Assembly (NCBI GenBank): GCA_950097015.1
Contig: CATNEN010000038.1
Location: 14,812,001 to 14,876,000, forward strand
Origin: Macrostomum hystrix
Lineage: Eukaryota > Platyhelminthes > Macrostomidae
Direction: 5' to 3'
Length of the DNA stretch: 64,000 nucleotides
Under the pieces are notes generated by a model. The model saw only the letters and a list, made by a program, of their open reading frames with translations. It made no database searches and was not told the DNA's origin. This document shows positions 63,391 to 64,000 of the stretch, piece by piece; positions within the stretch are counted from its first letter, which is position 1, and the number at the start of each line of letters is the position of its first letter. Position numbers and translations under genes: made by a program.

Positions 63391-64000
63391 CCCATCTGTT
63401 ACCTGTTTAATCTCTTCCTCATATCTTCTTCCTTATATTTCCTCATTCATGTCTTATCTACTAATTGCTTTATTGTCAGATTTTTTATATTAATGGAAAG
63501 CTAAGAACATTCTTATCTAAAAAAGAGTCCCCTATCCGTATTCCCATCCAGATTCTCAGTAGACAATTCTTACCCTCAGTAGAACTACGAGTAATTGTTA
63601 GCGGACGATGCTGTCTTTCGGTACAATATTTTAATCCCAGTCGAATTCGAAGGTAAAAGTGTGTTTTATAATTTTTGATTCGGAAATTTTGAGGCGTTAC
63701 AATTTTTTTCTTGTATTTAAATTTTACTATTTTCAATTGCATTGCTATATTAATTTAGCACAACATTTTCTCCGATTATCCGAATAACTTTTATATAGTG
63801 ATTTTAAAAGTGGAGTTTTTTAATTCTACGCATTGTCTTTCTTAATTCGAACAAAATATGTATTGTTTTATTGCGTAAAACGTTATCGATTAAAATGCAA
63901 TGATCTTTTCTATTATACAAATCTTTCATTTTGCTTATTTTGTTTTGTCGTTTTTGTCGTCTTTTCTGAACCGTTCATTCTAGCTTATTCGTAAATAAGA
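63391..64000. other. Unassigned AT-rich sequence to window end
   Basis: Nothing recognised. Confidence 0.35.

Noticed and set aside
62869-63504. 211-codon ORF reading HLSPVSSL
   Set aside because: Translation of the 16-bp minisatellite.

Overview
This window is animal nuclear DNA. It has spliced genes with GT/AG introns, large introns, tRNA-derived SINEs, hAT-type MITEs, many minisatellites and one complete Polinton (Maverick) virus-like element. I cannot name the species. An invertebrate with a repeat-rich genome (for example a flatworm, mollusc or other spiralian) would fit.

Layout. 1-9.9 kb: a small unknown membrane-protein ORF (1013-1663), several minisatellites, a dispersed repeat, and a PAGR1-like gene on the minus strand (6399-8095) with a very glutamine-rich second exon. 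9.9-18 kb: the coding exon of a G-protein gamma subunit (minus), then a 478-bp MITE and a 3.75-kb inverted-repeat transposon, each with a perfect 8-bp target duplication. 18-20.3 kb: a four-exon GLOD4 gene (minus). 20.6-23.7 kb: two diverged arrays of one 49-bp repeat. 24.2-33.3 kb: a ten-exon DNAJC10/ERdj5 gene (minus) that codes for about 883 residues and ends in the ER-retention-like tail HDEF. Many of its introns carry their own minisatellite or transposon.

33.3-39 kb is a graveyard of a SINE with a MITE inside, a decayed LINE, another MITE and a decayed PIF1/Helitron-type helicase. Next to it sits a Polinton of 17,867 bp (39010-56876), bounded by 6-bp duplications TCCCTG and by inverted repeats of about 450-480 bp that begin AGT. 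Its recognisable genes look intact: protease, major capsid, basic core-like protein, integrase with chromodomain, pVI-like protein, minor capsid, packaging ATPase, phospholipase A2, dUTPase and protein-primed DNA polymerase B. Beyond these it carries a protein that I read as a divergent TATA-binding protein, a spliced basic/acidic protein and a spliced small membrane protein on the opposite strand. 58.5-62.6 kb: a five-exon MFSD1 gene (plus). 62.7-64 kb: another 16-bp minisatellite and AT-rich sequence.

How it fits together. The five recognisable host genes have unrelated jobs: chromatin, G-protein signalling, metabolite/VOC enzyme, ER protein quality control and lysosomal transport. I see no operon-like logic. 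The Polinton genes do form one programme (replication, integration, capsid, packaging, entry), mostly on one strand with gaps of 1-2 bases or short overlaps between many of them. The observations most worth following are the TBP-like protein in the Polinton and two copies of one hAT MITE that sit in opposite orientation at the same position of two SINE copies.
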